A model generated the notes under the pieces. It made no database searches. It had not been told where the DNA came from and was given only the letters and a program-made list of their open reading frames with translations. Positions 44,370 through 53,087 of a stretch of 64,000 nucleotides of DNA are shown here, piece by piece. Origin of the DNA: Pseudomonas brassicacearum subsp. neoaurantiaca (GTDB taxonomy: Bacteria; Pseudomonadota; Gammaproteobacteria; Pseudomonadales; Pseudomonadaceae); contig NZ_VDLV01000049.1 in assembly GCF_013608025.1 (NCBI RefSeq), positions 82,114 to 146,113 on the forward strand, given 5' to 3'. Made by a program: the position numbers and the translations under genes. Position 1 is the first letter of the stretch, and each line of letters starts with the position of its first letter.

Positions 44370-45541
44370 TGCGCGCACTGACTTGGCAAGGCCCGAACAA
44401 ACTGCAAGTCGAAACGGTTGACGATCCCTCCATTCTCAACCCCCGCGATGCCATCGTGCGGGTGGTCCTGTCTTCGGTGTGCGGCTCGGATTTGCATTTG
44501 TTGGGCGGCTACGTGCCGACCATGCAGGCCGGCGACATCATTGGCCATGAGTTCATGGGCGAAGTGGTTGAGACCGGCTCGGCTGTCACGCAAATCAAGA
44601 AAGGTGACCGGGTTGTCACAGTCTCGATCGTCGGCTGCGGCGAATGCGAGCACTGCCAACGCTCGGACTTTTCCTGCTGCGACAACTCCAATCCAAACCC
44701 CAGCGCAACGGACATCGCCTACGGCCAGCCGGCATGCGGCATCATCGGCTACAGCCATGCGTTCGGCGGTTATGCCGGCAGCCATGCCACTTATATCCGG
44801 GTACCTTTCGCCGACGTGAACCTGTTCACCATTCCGGAGGGCGTCAGCGACGAGCAGGCCGTATTCGTTTCCGACGCGGTGCCCACTGGTTTCTTTGCCG
44901 CCGACAACGCCGATATCCAGCCCGGCGATACAGTCGCGGTCTGGGGGTGTGGCGGAGTCGGGTTGATGGCAATGTCCAGCGCCTATCTGTTGGGCGCCGA
45001 ACGGGTGATCGCCATCGACCGCTTCGCCGATCGCTTGCGCCTGGCCGAGGAAAAGGCCGGTGCCATCGCCCTGAACTACGAGACCACGGATATACACGCC
45101 GCCCTGCTGGAACTGACCGGCGGCCGAGGTCCGGATCGCTGCATCGATTGCGTCGGCATGGAAGCCCACGGCACCGAAGTGGATTATTTCTATGACAAGA
45201 CCAAGCAGATGCTGCGCCTCCACACTGAGCGTGGGACGGTGCTGCGCCAGTCGATCCGCGCCTGCCGCAAAGGCGGGACAGTATCGGTGGTCGGGGTGTA
45301 CGGCGGCTTGCTGGACAAGTTTCCGATGGGGGCGATCGTCAACAAGTCCCTGACCCTGCGCTCCGGCCAGCAACCGGGGCAGCGTTATGTGAAGCGGCTG
45401 TTCGAGCACATCCAGAAAGGCGAACTGGACCCCTCCTATCTCCTGACTCACCCCATGGGCCTGGAACAATCGGTGGAGGGTTATGCGATGTTCAAGGAGA
45501 AACGCCAGGATTGTCTGCGGGCGGTGTTTCGACCGGAGTGA
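44369..45541 (+). CDS. Zinc-dependent alcohol (glutathione-independent formaldehyde-like) dehydrogenase
   Basis: This 390-residue medium-chain dehydrogenase oxidises alcohols or aldehydes with NAD. Catalytic zinc ligands lie in VCGSDLH and GHEFMGE, and the structural zinc Cys cluster is GCGECEHCQRSDFSCC. The Rossmann motif is WGCGGVGLMA. A long insert with FYDKTKQMLRL resembles the formaldehyde-dehydrogenase subgroup. It is translationally coupled (TGATG) to the SRPBCC gene upstream. The substrate is not evident. Confidence 0.9.
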   Translation: MRALTWQGPNKLQVETVDDPSILNPRDAIVRVVLSSVCGSDLHLLGGYVPTMQAGDIIGHEFMGEVVETGSAVTQIKKGDRVVTVSIVGCGECEHCQRSDFSCCDNSNPNPSATDIAYGQPACGIIGYSHAFGGYAGSHATYIRVPFADVNLFTIPEGVSDEQAVFVSDAVPTGFFAADNADIQPGDTVAVWGCGGVGLMAMSSAYLLGAERVIAIDRFADRLRLAEEKAGAIALNYETTDIHAALLELTGGRGPDRCIDCVGMEAHGTEVDYFYDKTKQMLRLHTERGTVLRQSIRACRKGGTVSVVGVYGGLLDKFPMGAIVNKSLTLRSGQQPGQRYVKRLFEHIQKGELDPSYLLTHPMGLEQSVEGYAMFKEKRQDCLRAVFRPE

Positions 45542-45550
45542 AATCAATCC

Positions 45551-45581
45551 CATGGCGAGGCAGCGTGCTCCCTCGCCATGG
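45551..45581. repeat. REP-like palindrome
   Basis: CATGGCGAGGCAGC and GCTCCCTCGCCATG arms lie just after the dehydrogenase stop codon. It is a variant of the GGCGAGGGAGC class. Confidence 0.65.
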
Positions 45582-45673
45582 ATCTCACCGGAGAGTCGCG
45601 GCCCAGCGCCATTATCGGTAACATACCGGCCTTTCCCGCAGCCCTTCTGCGCCCTGCCGAATAAGCCCATTCC

Positions 45674-46453
45674 ATGCCTTTTGAACTCAGCGTTGACCTC
45701 TCCACCCTCGCTATCCTGGCCGTTGTCGCGTTCATCGCCGGCTTCATCGATGCCATCGCCGGCGGCGGTGGCCTGCTCACCACGCCGGCCCTGCTGACTG
45801 CTGGCTTGCCGCCGCACCTGGTGCTGGGCACCAACAAGCTCAGCTCGACTTTTGGTTCGGCCACGGCCAGCTTCACGTTCTACAGGCGCAAGCTGTTTCA
45901 TCCACGGCAGTGGACCCACGCCCTGGTCGGTACGTTGATCGGTGCCTTGGCCGGCGCCGTCGTCGCCCATTACCTGCCCGCCGAGTGGCTGAACAAGATG
46001 CTGCCGGTGATTGTCTTTGCCTGTGGCCTGTACCTGCTGTTCGGCGGCACGCCCAAGGCACCGCTGGACAGCAACGCGCCGATCAAGAAGACCTGGCAGT
46101 CGCCGCAAGGCTTCACCCTTGGTTTTTACGACGGCGTGGCCGGCCCGGGCACTGGCGCATTCTGGACCGTCAGCAGCCTGTTGCTCTACCCCATCGACCT
46201 GGTCAAGGCCAGCGGCGTGGCCCGCAGCATGAACTTCGTCAGCAACATCGCAGCGCTGTCGGTTTTCATTTTCTCGGGTCAGGTGGACTGGATCATTGGC
46301 CTGAGCATGGGCCTGTCGGTGATGGTCGGCGCGTTCTTCGGCGCGCGCACCGCGATCAGCGGCGGCGCGAAGTTCATCCGGCCGGTGTTCATCACCGTGG
46401 TGCTGGCCCTGACCGTGCGCCTAGCCTGGCAACACTGGTTCAGCATGGCCTAA
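45674..46453 (+). CDS. TSUP (TauE/SafE) family permease
   Basis: This 259-residue inner-membrane protein has about eight hydrophobic helices and two family repeats. The first contains GFIDAIAGGGGLLTTPALL and LVLGTNKLSSTFGS; the second contains GFYDGVAGPGTGAFW and NFVSNIAALSVF. TSUP proteins export sulfite, sulfoacetate or other small anions. Its 3' end overlaps the convergent nudC coding region by 33 bases. Confidence 0.92.
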   Translation: MPFELSVDLSTLAILAVVAFIAGFIDAIAGGGGLLTTPALLTAGLPPHLVLGTNKLSSTFGSATASFTFYRRKLFHPRQWTHALVGTLIGALAGAVVAHYLPAEWLNKMLPVIVFACGLYLLFGGTPKAPLDSNAPIKKTWQSPQGFTLGFYDGVAGPGTGAFWTVSSLLLYPIDLVKASGVARSMNFVSNIAALSVFIFSGQVDWIIGLSMGLSVMVGAFFGARTAISGGAKFIRPVFITVVLALTVRLAWQHWFSMA

Positions 46454-47251
46454 GCGCCGCGCTACATAGAGATCGATCAAGTACCGGGCAATCGAGCGCG
46501 AGGCAGGAAGCGGTGGCAGATCGTGGACGCTGAACCACTGCGCGTCTTCGATCTCGTCCTCCTGGGGCACGATGTCACCGCTGGCGTATTCGGCGTGGAA
46601 ACCCAGCATCATCGAGTGCGGGAACGGCCAGCACTGGCTGCCCATGTACTGGATGTTCTTCACTTCGATGCTGACTTCTTCACGGACTTCCCGGACCAGG
46701 CAATCCTCGGCTGACTCACCGGGCTCGGCAAAGCCTGCCAGCGTGCTGTAGACCCCTGTGACAAACCGGGGCGAACGGGCCAGCAGGACCTCATCGCCAC
46801 GGGTAATCAGCACGATCATGCTCGGTGAGATCCGCGGATAATGCCGCAGGTCGCACGCCTGGCAATACATCGCCCGCTCTCGCGGTACCTGGATCATGCG
46901 CTGGCCGCAACTGCCGCAGAAACGATGTTCGCGAGCCCAGGTGCCGATCTGCGCCGCGTAACCCAACACCTTGAACAGCGTGTGGTCGTCTTCGAGCATG
47001 AAGGCCCGCAGGCCTTTCCAGTTGCAGCCGGGAATGTCCAGGGCGCTGTGCAGTTCCAGCAAGTAGACCGGCTCGCCATCGAGATGGCCGATGCCGTGCT
47101 CGGCAAGGATCGACAAGTCCTGGCGCTTGAGCCAGTCGCGAGGAAACAGCGCGCCGTTATCGTCGTACAAGAAGCCTTCCGGGCTGCGGGCCACGGCCCA
47201 GCCGCCGGGCTTATCGGTATCGAGTACTGCGGTGGTCCAGCGTGAAATCAT
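46421..47251 (-). CDS. nudC: NAD+ diphosphatase / RNA decapping Nudix hydrolase
   Basis: This 276-residue enzyme cleaves NAD(H) to NMN(H) and AMP and removes NAD caps from RNA. A four-Cys zinc ribbon (CGSCG ... YCQAC) precedes the Nudix box GFAEPGESAEDCLVREVREE. The NudC-specific SQPWPFPxS motif is present as SQCWPFPHS, with Cys in place of Pro. It overlaps the convergent TSUP gene at the 3' end. It lies six bases downstream of the dienoyl-CoA isomerase gene, so the two are probably cotranscribed. Confidence 0.94.
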   Translation of the reverse strand: MISRWTTAVLDTDKPGGWAVARSPEGFLYDDNGALFPRDWLKRQDLSILAEHGIGHLDGEPVYLLELHSALDIPGCNWKGLRAFMLEDDHTLFKVLGYAAQIGTWAREHRFCGSCGQRMIQVPRERAMYCQACDLRHYPRISPSMIVLITRGDEVLLARSPRFVTGVYSTLAGFAEPGESAEDCLVREVREEVSIEVKNIQYMGSQCWPFPHSMMLGFHAEYASGDIVPQEDEIEDAQWFSVHDLPPLPASRSIARYLIDLYVARRLGHAEPVLPG

Positions 47252-47257
47252 GATCGG

Positions 47258-48070
47258 TCAGTCCAGAAATTCGGGTTTCTGTTTGCTCATATGGGCGGCC
47301 ATGGCCACGCGCAGGTCATTGGATTGCAACATGGCGGCGTTCCACGTGGCGACGTATTCCAGCCCGTCGTCGATGCGGTGGTCGCGCATGTAGCTGATCA
47401 TTTCCTTGGTGCCGGTGATGGCGATCGGCGACTTGGCAGCGATTTCCCGGGCAATGCCCATGACGCCGTCGAGCAGGCTGGCGGTATCGCTGTAGACACG
47501 ATTGACCAGGCCAATGCTGCGCGCTTCGTCGGCACCAAAAGTACGTCCCGTATAAGCGAGTTCACGCAGCATGCCGTCCCCGATGATTCGGGGCAAGCGT
47601 TGCAACGTGCCAACATCGGCCGCCATGCCGATGTCGATTTCCTTGATGGAGAACTGCGCGTCCTCGGCGGCGTAGCGCATGTCACAGGCAGAGATCAGGT
47701 CGATGGCGCCACCCAGGCAATAGCCCTGCACCGCCGCGAGAACCGGTTTGCGGCAATTGTCCACGGCATTGAACGATGCTTGCAGTTGCAGGATCTTGCG
47801 CCGCAACACGCGGGCGTTACGGCCCACATCCTTGCCCAGTTCGTTAGCCACACCGGCCAGCATCATCAGGTCGATGCCTGAAGAAAAGTGCTTGCCCGCG
47901 CCGCTCAAGACCACCACCCGCACTTCGTCGGTATCGTCGATCCATTGGAAGATGTCGACGATCTCGCTCCAGAACGCCGCGTTCATGGCGTTGATCTTGT
48001 CCGGTCGGTTGATCTGCACATGGGCGATGTTGTCTGCAAGTTCGACGTTGAACGCTTGGTATTGCGACAT
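47258..48070 (-). CDS. Delta(3,5)-delta(2,4)-dienoyl-CoA isomerase-like crotonase
   Basis: This 270-residue crotonase-fold enzyme has oxyanion-hole segments HFSSGIDLMML and GYCLGGAIDL. Three acidic residues spaced as in rat ECH1 are present: Asp124, Glu144 and Asp152, within EIDIGMAADVGTLQRLP. This enzyme shifts double bonds during beta-oxidation of odd-position unsaturated fatty acids. AAGGAT precedes ATG 48070. It heads a likely two-gene transcript with nudC. Confidence 0.88.
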   Translation of the reverse strand: MSQYQAFNVELADNIAHVQINRPDKINAMNAAFWSEIVDIFQWIDDTDEVRVVVLSGAGKHFSSGIDLMMLAGVANELGKDVGRNARVLRRKILQLQASFNAVDNCRKPVLAAVQGYCLGGAIDLISACDMRYAAEDAQFSIKEIDIGMAADVGTLQRLPRIIGDGMLRELAYTGRTFGADEARSIGLVNRVYSDTASLLDGVMGIAREIAAKSPIAITGTKEMISYMRDHRIDDGLEYVATWNAAMLQSNDLRVAMAAHMSKQKPEFLD

Positions 48071-48186
48071 GGCAGTATCCTTTTACCGGCTGGGAAGAGG
48101 CCTGAACTATACCAAGCGATCACGACAGGACGTAGGCAGTGCATCGGCCAAAAGCGGGACTTTGCGCTGGATGTTCGGGAGATCTC

Positions 48187-48318
48187 TGTGGCGAGGGGAT
48201 TTATCCCCGCTGGGCTGCGAAGCAGCCCCTGGAAGCTGAGTGCAACCTGGCTGACACACCGAGGTGGCAGGCTTTAGGGCTGCTGCGCAGCCCAGCGGGG
48301 ATAAATCCCCTCGCCACA
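48187..48318. repeat. Paired REP palindromes, GTGGCGAGGGGATTTAT class
   Basis: GTGGCGAGGGGATTTATCCCC at the left and its reverse complement at the right enclose about 90 bases. Inside are GCTGGGCTGC / GCAGCCCAGC sub-arms. It lies between the isomerase and opmB. Confidence 0.9.
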
Positions 48319-48332
48319 AAGGCCTCGCACGA

Positions 48333-49814
48333 TTACTCCCCGTCCTCCGCCTCCAACCGCCCATCCCAACCGCCGCCCAACGCGGCAATCAACTGCACAC
48401 TGGCAATCAACCGGCTCTGTTGCAGGCTCAGCACGGTGCGCTCGTTGCTCAGGGCGGTGGCCTGGACGCTCACCACGTCGAGGTAGCCGATCAGCCCCGC
48501 CCTGTACTGGTTCTGCGTCAGGCGCAGGGACTCGCGGGCGGCGTCGAGGGCTTCCTGGCGCACGCGGGCTTCGTCTTCGAGCACCTTGAGTTGGATCATG
48601 TAGTTTTCGACTTCACGGAAGCCGTCGAGCACGGTCTGGCGATAGGTGGCGACGGTCTGGTCATAGGCGGCCACGCTGCGGTCGACCTCCGCCGAGCGCT
48701 GGCCGCCGTCGAACAACGTCATCGCCAGCTGCGGGCCGACCGACCAGAAGCGGTTCGGCACGCTCACCCAGTTATCGTAGGTACTGCTGCTGTAGCCTCC
48801 GCTCAGGCTCAGGGTCAGGTCCGGGTAGTAAGCGGCCTTCGCCACGCCGATGTTCGCGTTGGCAGCCATGACCGAGCGCTCCGCCGAGGCGATGTCCGGA
48901 CGGCGTTCGAGCAGCTGGGACGGTATTGCCACCGGGACTTGCGGCAGCGCCGGGATATCCTGCGTCTCGGCCAGGTTGAACTCGGCGGGTGGCAGGCCGA
49001 CCAGCACGGCAATAGCGTTTTCGAACTGCGCGCGCTGCCAGATCAGGTCGATCAGGTCGCCTTGGGTGGTCTTGAGCTGGTTCTGCGCCTGTGCCACCGC
49101 ATCCTTGCCGGACACGCCGGCGCGGTACTGGTTTTCGGTCATTTTCAGCGAGCGCTGATAGTTGTCGACGGTGGTCTGCAACAGACGCTTCTGTTCGTCG
49201 ATCACCCGCAACTGCAGGTAGTTCTGCACCAGTTCCGATTGCTGGCTCAGGCGCATCGCCGCCAGGTCGGCAAAACTGGCCTGGGCGCTGGCTTCGTCGG
49301 CTTCCAGGGTGCGGCGCAACTTGCCCCAGACGTCAGCTTCCCAGCTCACGCCGGCCTGGGCGTTGTAAGTGTCGCGAATGCCGCTGGAGGAACTGCTCAG
49401 GCTCGAACTGCTGCTGCCGGTGCCCTGGCTGGAGCGGGTCTTGCCGACCGTAAGGTCGACCGTCGGAAAGAATGCCCCGCGAGCACTGCGCGCCAACGCC
49501 TGGGCCTGGCGGTACTGGGCTTCGGCCTGGGCCACGGTCTGGTTGGAGGCGTTGAGTTTTTCCACCAGTTCGTTGAGGCGGGTGTCAGCGTACAGCTCCC
49601 ACCAGGCGCCACGGGCCAAGGCATCGCTGGGATTGGCCTGGCGCCAGCCCTGGGCCTCCTTGTATTGCACCGGCGCGGCGGCCCCGGGACGTTGGTAATC
49701 CGGACCGATCGCGCAGGCACTGAGCATTGCCACGCACAGCGTCAGGCTCAATATTCGCGAGCCACGGGCGGTGGCCAGCGAGGCGGCAAGGTTGGAAAGC
49801 GAACGGTCGGTCAT
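48333..49814 (-). CDS. opmB: Outer-membrane efflux lipoprotein of the Mux system
   Basis: This 493-residue OprM/NodT-type channel has a lipobox LSAC (Cys34) and the family entry CAIGPDYQRP. Two repeats of long coiled-coil helices with SWEADVWGKLRRTLEAD and LTLFDGGQR-type strands follow. A Ser-rich insertion (about 132-145) occurs after the first barrel strands. It forms the exit duct of a tripartite pump. Its ATG overlaps the muxC stop (ATGA), and it ends the muxABC-opmB operon. Confidence 0.92.
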   Translation of the reverse strand: MTDRSLSNLAASLATARGSRILSLTLCVAMLSACAIGPDYQRPGAAAPVQYKEAQGWRQANPSDALARGAWWELYADTRLNELVEKLNASNQTVAQAEAQYRQAQALARSARGAFFPTVDLTVGKTRSSQGTGSSSSSLSSSSSGIRDTYNAQAGVSWEADVWGKLRRTLEADEASAQASFADLAAMRLSQQSELVQNYLQLRVIDEQKRLLQTTVDNYQRSLKMTENQYRAGVSGKDAVAQAQNQLKTTQGDLIDLIWQRAQFENAIAVLVGLPPAEFNLAETQDIPALPQVPVAIPSQLLERRPDIASAERSVMAANANIGVAKAAYYPDLTLSLSGGYSSSTYDNWVSVPNRFWSVGPQLAMTLFDGGQRSAEVDRSVAAYDQTVATYRQTVLDGFREVENYMIQLKVLEDEARVRQEALDAARESLRLTQNQYRAGLIGYLDVVSVQATALSNERTVLSLQQSRLIASVQLIAALGGGWDGRLEAEDGE

Positions 49815-52800
49815 AGCGGAGTTTCCAGGGCAGCATCAGTGCGCACCCCACGCCAGCGGTTGAAACGATGGCGCAGGTTATCGAGATAGAGGTAGACCAC
49901 GGGGGTGGTGTAAAGCGTCAGGACCTGGCTGAACACCAGCCCGCCGATGATGGTCAGGCCCAGTGGCTGGCGCATTTCCGAGCCTTCGGCGCCGCCGAGC
50001 AACAGCGGCAAGGCGCCGAGGATCGCGGCCAGCGTGGTCATGAGGATCGGCCGCAACCGCAACAGGCACGCGCTGCGGATTGACTCGAGCGGCGTCTGCC
50101 CAGCGCGCTCCAATTGCAGCGCGAGGTCGATCATCAGGATGGCGTTTTTCTTCACTACGCCGATCAGCAGGAACAGGCCTAGCAACGAGATCAGGCTGAA
50201 CTCGCTGCCCAGCACGTAGATCGACAGCAACGCGCCCACCCCGGCCGAGGGCAAGGTGGACAGGATCGTCAGCGGGTGAATGTAGCTTTCATACAGCACG
50301 CCCAATACCAGATACACCGCCAGCAACGCGCCGAGGATCATGAACGGCTGGCTTTTCTGGGTGGCGGCGAACGCATCGGCGGTGCCGGCCATTTTCGCGA
50401 TGACATCCTCGGGCATGCCAAGCTTGGCGATTGCGCGCTCGATGGCGGCCGTGCCCTGCTCCACCGTAACGCCTTCGGCCATGTCGAAGGCGATGCTCTC
50501 GGACGCGAACTGGCCTTCGTGGCTGACCCGGTCGTCTTCCAGGCTGTTTTCATAGTGGGCAATCGCCGACAGCGGGACCCGCGCGCCGTCGGCGGTGATG
50601 ACCTGGACCTGTTCAAGCGTGTTGGGGTCCTGGGCGTACTTCGGGTTGACCTCCATCACCACCTGGTATTGGTTGAGGCTGTCGTAGATCGTCGAGATCT
50701 GCCGCTGGCTGTAGGCGTTGTTCAACACCGCCGTGACCATGTTCATGTCGATGCCCAGGCGCTTGGCCTGGTCCCGATCGACGATCAGTGTCACTTGCTG
50801 CGCCCCGCCACCGTCACGGGCGTCGATGGCGGTCAGCTCCGGCAAGGCCCTGAAGGCAGCCACGAGCTTGGGGTACCACTCGCGCAGGGACGCCAGGTCG
50901 GCGCTCTGCAGGATGTAGGAATATTGCGAGGTGGTCTGCTCGCGGCCGCCGCCGAACTGCAGGTCCTGGTCGGCCATCAGCATCAATTGGGCACCGGGCA
51001 CCTTGGGCATTTCCTTGCGCAGGCGCTCGATGACCTTCTGCGCGGACATCGCCCGCTCCTTGATCGGCTTGAGGCGCACCAGCATGAAGGCATTGTTGGT
51101 GCCGTTGTTGCCGCCGATGAAACCCGCCACGCTCTGCACCGCTTCGTCCTTGAGCACCGCGCGCCGGAAGATTTCCATTTTCGGCTGCATCACGTTGAAC
51201 GACAGCCCGTCGTCACCGCGCACGAAGCCGATCAACTGGCCCGTGTCCTGCTGCGGCATGAACGTCTTCGGCACGACCACGTACAAGGCAATGTTCACAC
51301 CGACCGTCACCAGCAGGCTGAGCAAGGTCAGGCGCCGATGGCGCAGCACCCAGTCAAGGCTCCGGGCGTAACCGCGGACCATGCGTTCATTGACGTGCTG
51401 ACTCCAGCGCTGCAAGCGGTTTTCCTGTCCTGGCACATGGGGCTTGAGCCATCGCGCGCAGAGCATCGGCGTGAGCGTCAGGGACACCACCAGCGAGACG
51501 ACGATGGCAGCCGCCAGGGTGATGGAAAACTCGCGGAACAGGCTTTCGATGATCCCGCCCATGAACAGGATCGACAGGAACACCGCCACCAGCGAAGCGT
51601 TCATCGACAACAGGGTGAAGCCCACTTCCTCGGCGCCGAGGTAGGCGGCTTTCATCGGCGGAACGCCTTCGTCGATGTGCCGGGAAATGTTTTCCAGCAC
51701 CACGATGGCATCGTCCACCACCAGCCCGGTGGCGAGGATCAGCGCCATCAACGACAGGTTGTTCAGGGAAAAACCGTAGAGGTACATGACCGCGAACGTA
51801 CCCACCAACGACACGGGCACCGCCAGGGTCGGGATCAGCGATGCACGGAAATTGCCCAGGAACAGGAACACCACCAGCACCACCAGCGCAACGGCGATCA
51901 GCAGGGTCATTTCCGCTTCGTGCAGGGTGGCCTTGATCACTGGCGAGCGGTCCATGGCCAGGTTCAGCTTGACGCTGGCGGGCAGCACCGCTTGCAGAGC
52001 GGGCAGCTGATTCTTGATCTCGTTGACGGTCTCGATGATGTTCGCGCCGGCCTGGCGGTTGATCACCAGCAGCACGGCGGAGTCGTTGTTGAAGAAGCCG
52101 CTGTTATAGCGATCCTCGACACCGTCGCTGACCTTTGCCACGTCCTTGAGCCGCAACACCGAGCCATCCTGGTAACGGATGACCAGCGTTTCGTAGTCCT
52201 TGGCCTTTTCGAGTTGGTCGTTGGCCTGGACTTGCCACATGCGCTTGTCGTCTTCGACCGAACCCTTGGGCCGGCGAACATTGCTATTGGCTATCGCCGT
52301 ACGGACGTCATCCAGCGCCACGCCGTATTGGTTGAGCAATTGCGGTTCCAACTCGATGCGCACCGCCGGCAAGGAACTGCCGCCAATTTGCACCTCTCCG
52401 ACACCCGCCACCTGGGACAGGCTCTGGGACAGGATCGTCGAGGCCAGGTCATAAAGCTGGCCTTTCTCCAGCACATCGGAGGTCAGCGAAAGCACCATGA
52501 CGGGCGCCTGGGACGGGTTGACCTTCTTGTAGGTCGGCATGCTGCGCATGCCGCTGGGCAGCAAGTTGCGCGAGGCGTTGATGGCCGCCTGCACCTCCCG
52601 GGCCGCGCCGTTGATGTCGCGATCCAAGTCGAATTGCAGGATGACGCGGGTCGAGCCCTGGCTCGAGCGGCTGCTCATGGTGTTGACCCCGGCGATGGCG
52701 CCGAACGAGCGCTCCAGCGGCGTCGCCACGGTGGAAGCCATCACCTCGGGGCTGGCGCCTGGCAGGTTGGCCTGGACCACGATCACCGGAAAATCCATCT

Positions 52801-52915
52801 GCGGCAACGGCGAAACCGGCAGCAAGCCAAAGCACACGCCACCGAGCAGCATGATGGCGAAGCTCAGCAGCATGGTCGCCACCGGGCGGCGGATGAAGGG
52901 GCCGGAGAGGTTCAT
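49811..52915 (-). CDS. muxC: RND multidrug efflux permease MuxC (MdtC-like)
   Basis: This 1034-residue inner-membrane proton-driven pump subunit has the duplicated RND layout: a helix, a large periplasmic loop, then a helix bundle, twice. The proton-relay Asp pair lies in LATGLVVDDAIVVLENISRHI. The N terminus FIRRPVATMLLSFAIMLLGG is standard for HAE1 permeases. It pairs with MuxB in a heteromeric pump as in P. aeruginosa and E. coli MdtBC. It overlaps opmB by four bases but is separated from muxB by 172 bases that contain a REPIN. Confidence 0.94.
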   Translation of the reverse strand: MNLSGPFIRRPVATMLLSFAIMLLGGVCFGLLPVSPLPQMDFPVIVVQANLPGASPEVMASTVATPLERSFGAIAGVNTMSSRSSQGSTRVILQFDLDRDINGAAREVQAAINASRNLLPSGMRSMPTYKKVNPSQAPVMVLSLTSDVLEKGQLYDLASTILSQSLSQVAGVGEVQIGGSSLPAVRIELEPQLLNQYGVALDDVRTAIANSNVRRPKGSVEDDKRMWQVQANDQLEKAKDYETLVIRYQDGSVLRLKDVAKVSDGVEDRYNSGFFNNDSAVLLVINRQAGANIIETVNEIKNQLPALQAVLPASVKLNLAMDRSPVIKATLHEAEMTLLIAVALVVLVVFLFLGNFRASLIPTLAVPVSLVGTFAVMYLYGFSLNNLSLMALILATGLVVDDAIVVLENISRHIDEGVPPMKAAYLGAEEVGFTLLSMNASLVAVFLSILFMGGIIESLFREFSITLAAAIVVSLVVSLTLTPMLCARWLKPHVPGQENRLQRWSQHVNERMVRGYARSLDWVLRHRRLTLLSLLVTVGVNIALYVVVPKTFMPQQDTGQLIGFVRGDDGLSFNVMQPKMEIFRRAVLKDEAVQSVAGFIGGNNGTNNAFMLVRLKPIKERAMSAQKVIERLRKEMPKVPGAQLMLMADQDLQFGGGREQTTSQYSYILQSADLASLREWYPKLVAAFRALPELTAIDARDGGGAQQVTLIVDRDQAKRLGIDMNMVTAVLNNAYSQRQISTIYDSLNQYQVVMEVNPKYAQDPNTLEQVQVITADGARVPLSAIAHYENSLEDDRVSHEGQFASESIAFDMAEGVTVEQGTAAIERAIAKLGMPEDVIAKMAGTADAFAATQKSQPFMILGALLAVYLVLGVLYESYIHPLTILSTLPSAGVGALLSIYVLGSEFSLISLLGLFLLIGVVKKNAILMIDLALQLERAGQTPLESIRSACLLRLRPILMTTLAAILGALPLLLGGAEGSEMRQPLGLTIIGGLVFSQVLTLYTTPVVYLYLDNLRHRFNRWRGVRTDAALETPL

Positions 52916-52967
52916 AGGCCGCCACCCCAGGCTTCAAGCCACCGACCACAAGAACTGGCTAGGCTTT

Positions 52968-53057
52968 TGTGGCGAGGGAGCTTGCTCCCGCTGGGTCGCG
53001 CAGCGGCCCCTTTTGTGAGCGCTGCGCACTCAAGCGGGAGCAAGCTCCCTCGCCACG
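52968..53057. repeat. REPIN inside the mux operon
   Basis: GTGGCGAGGGAGCTTGCTCCCGCTGGGTCGCGCAGCGGC and its inverted copy fill most of the muxB-muxC gap. All other mux junctions overlap by four bases, so this gap looks like a later insertion. Confidence 0.93.
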
Positions 53058-53087
53058 AAAAGCACCCGCAGGGTCCGACCCCCACCG

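Noticed and set aside
48264..49889. 541-codon plus-strand frame antisense to opmB
   Set aside because: It begins inside a REP element, has no recognisable domain, and opmB is clear on the minus strand.
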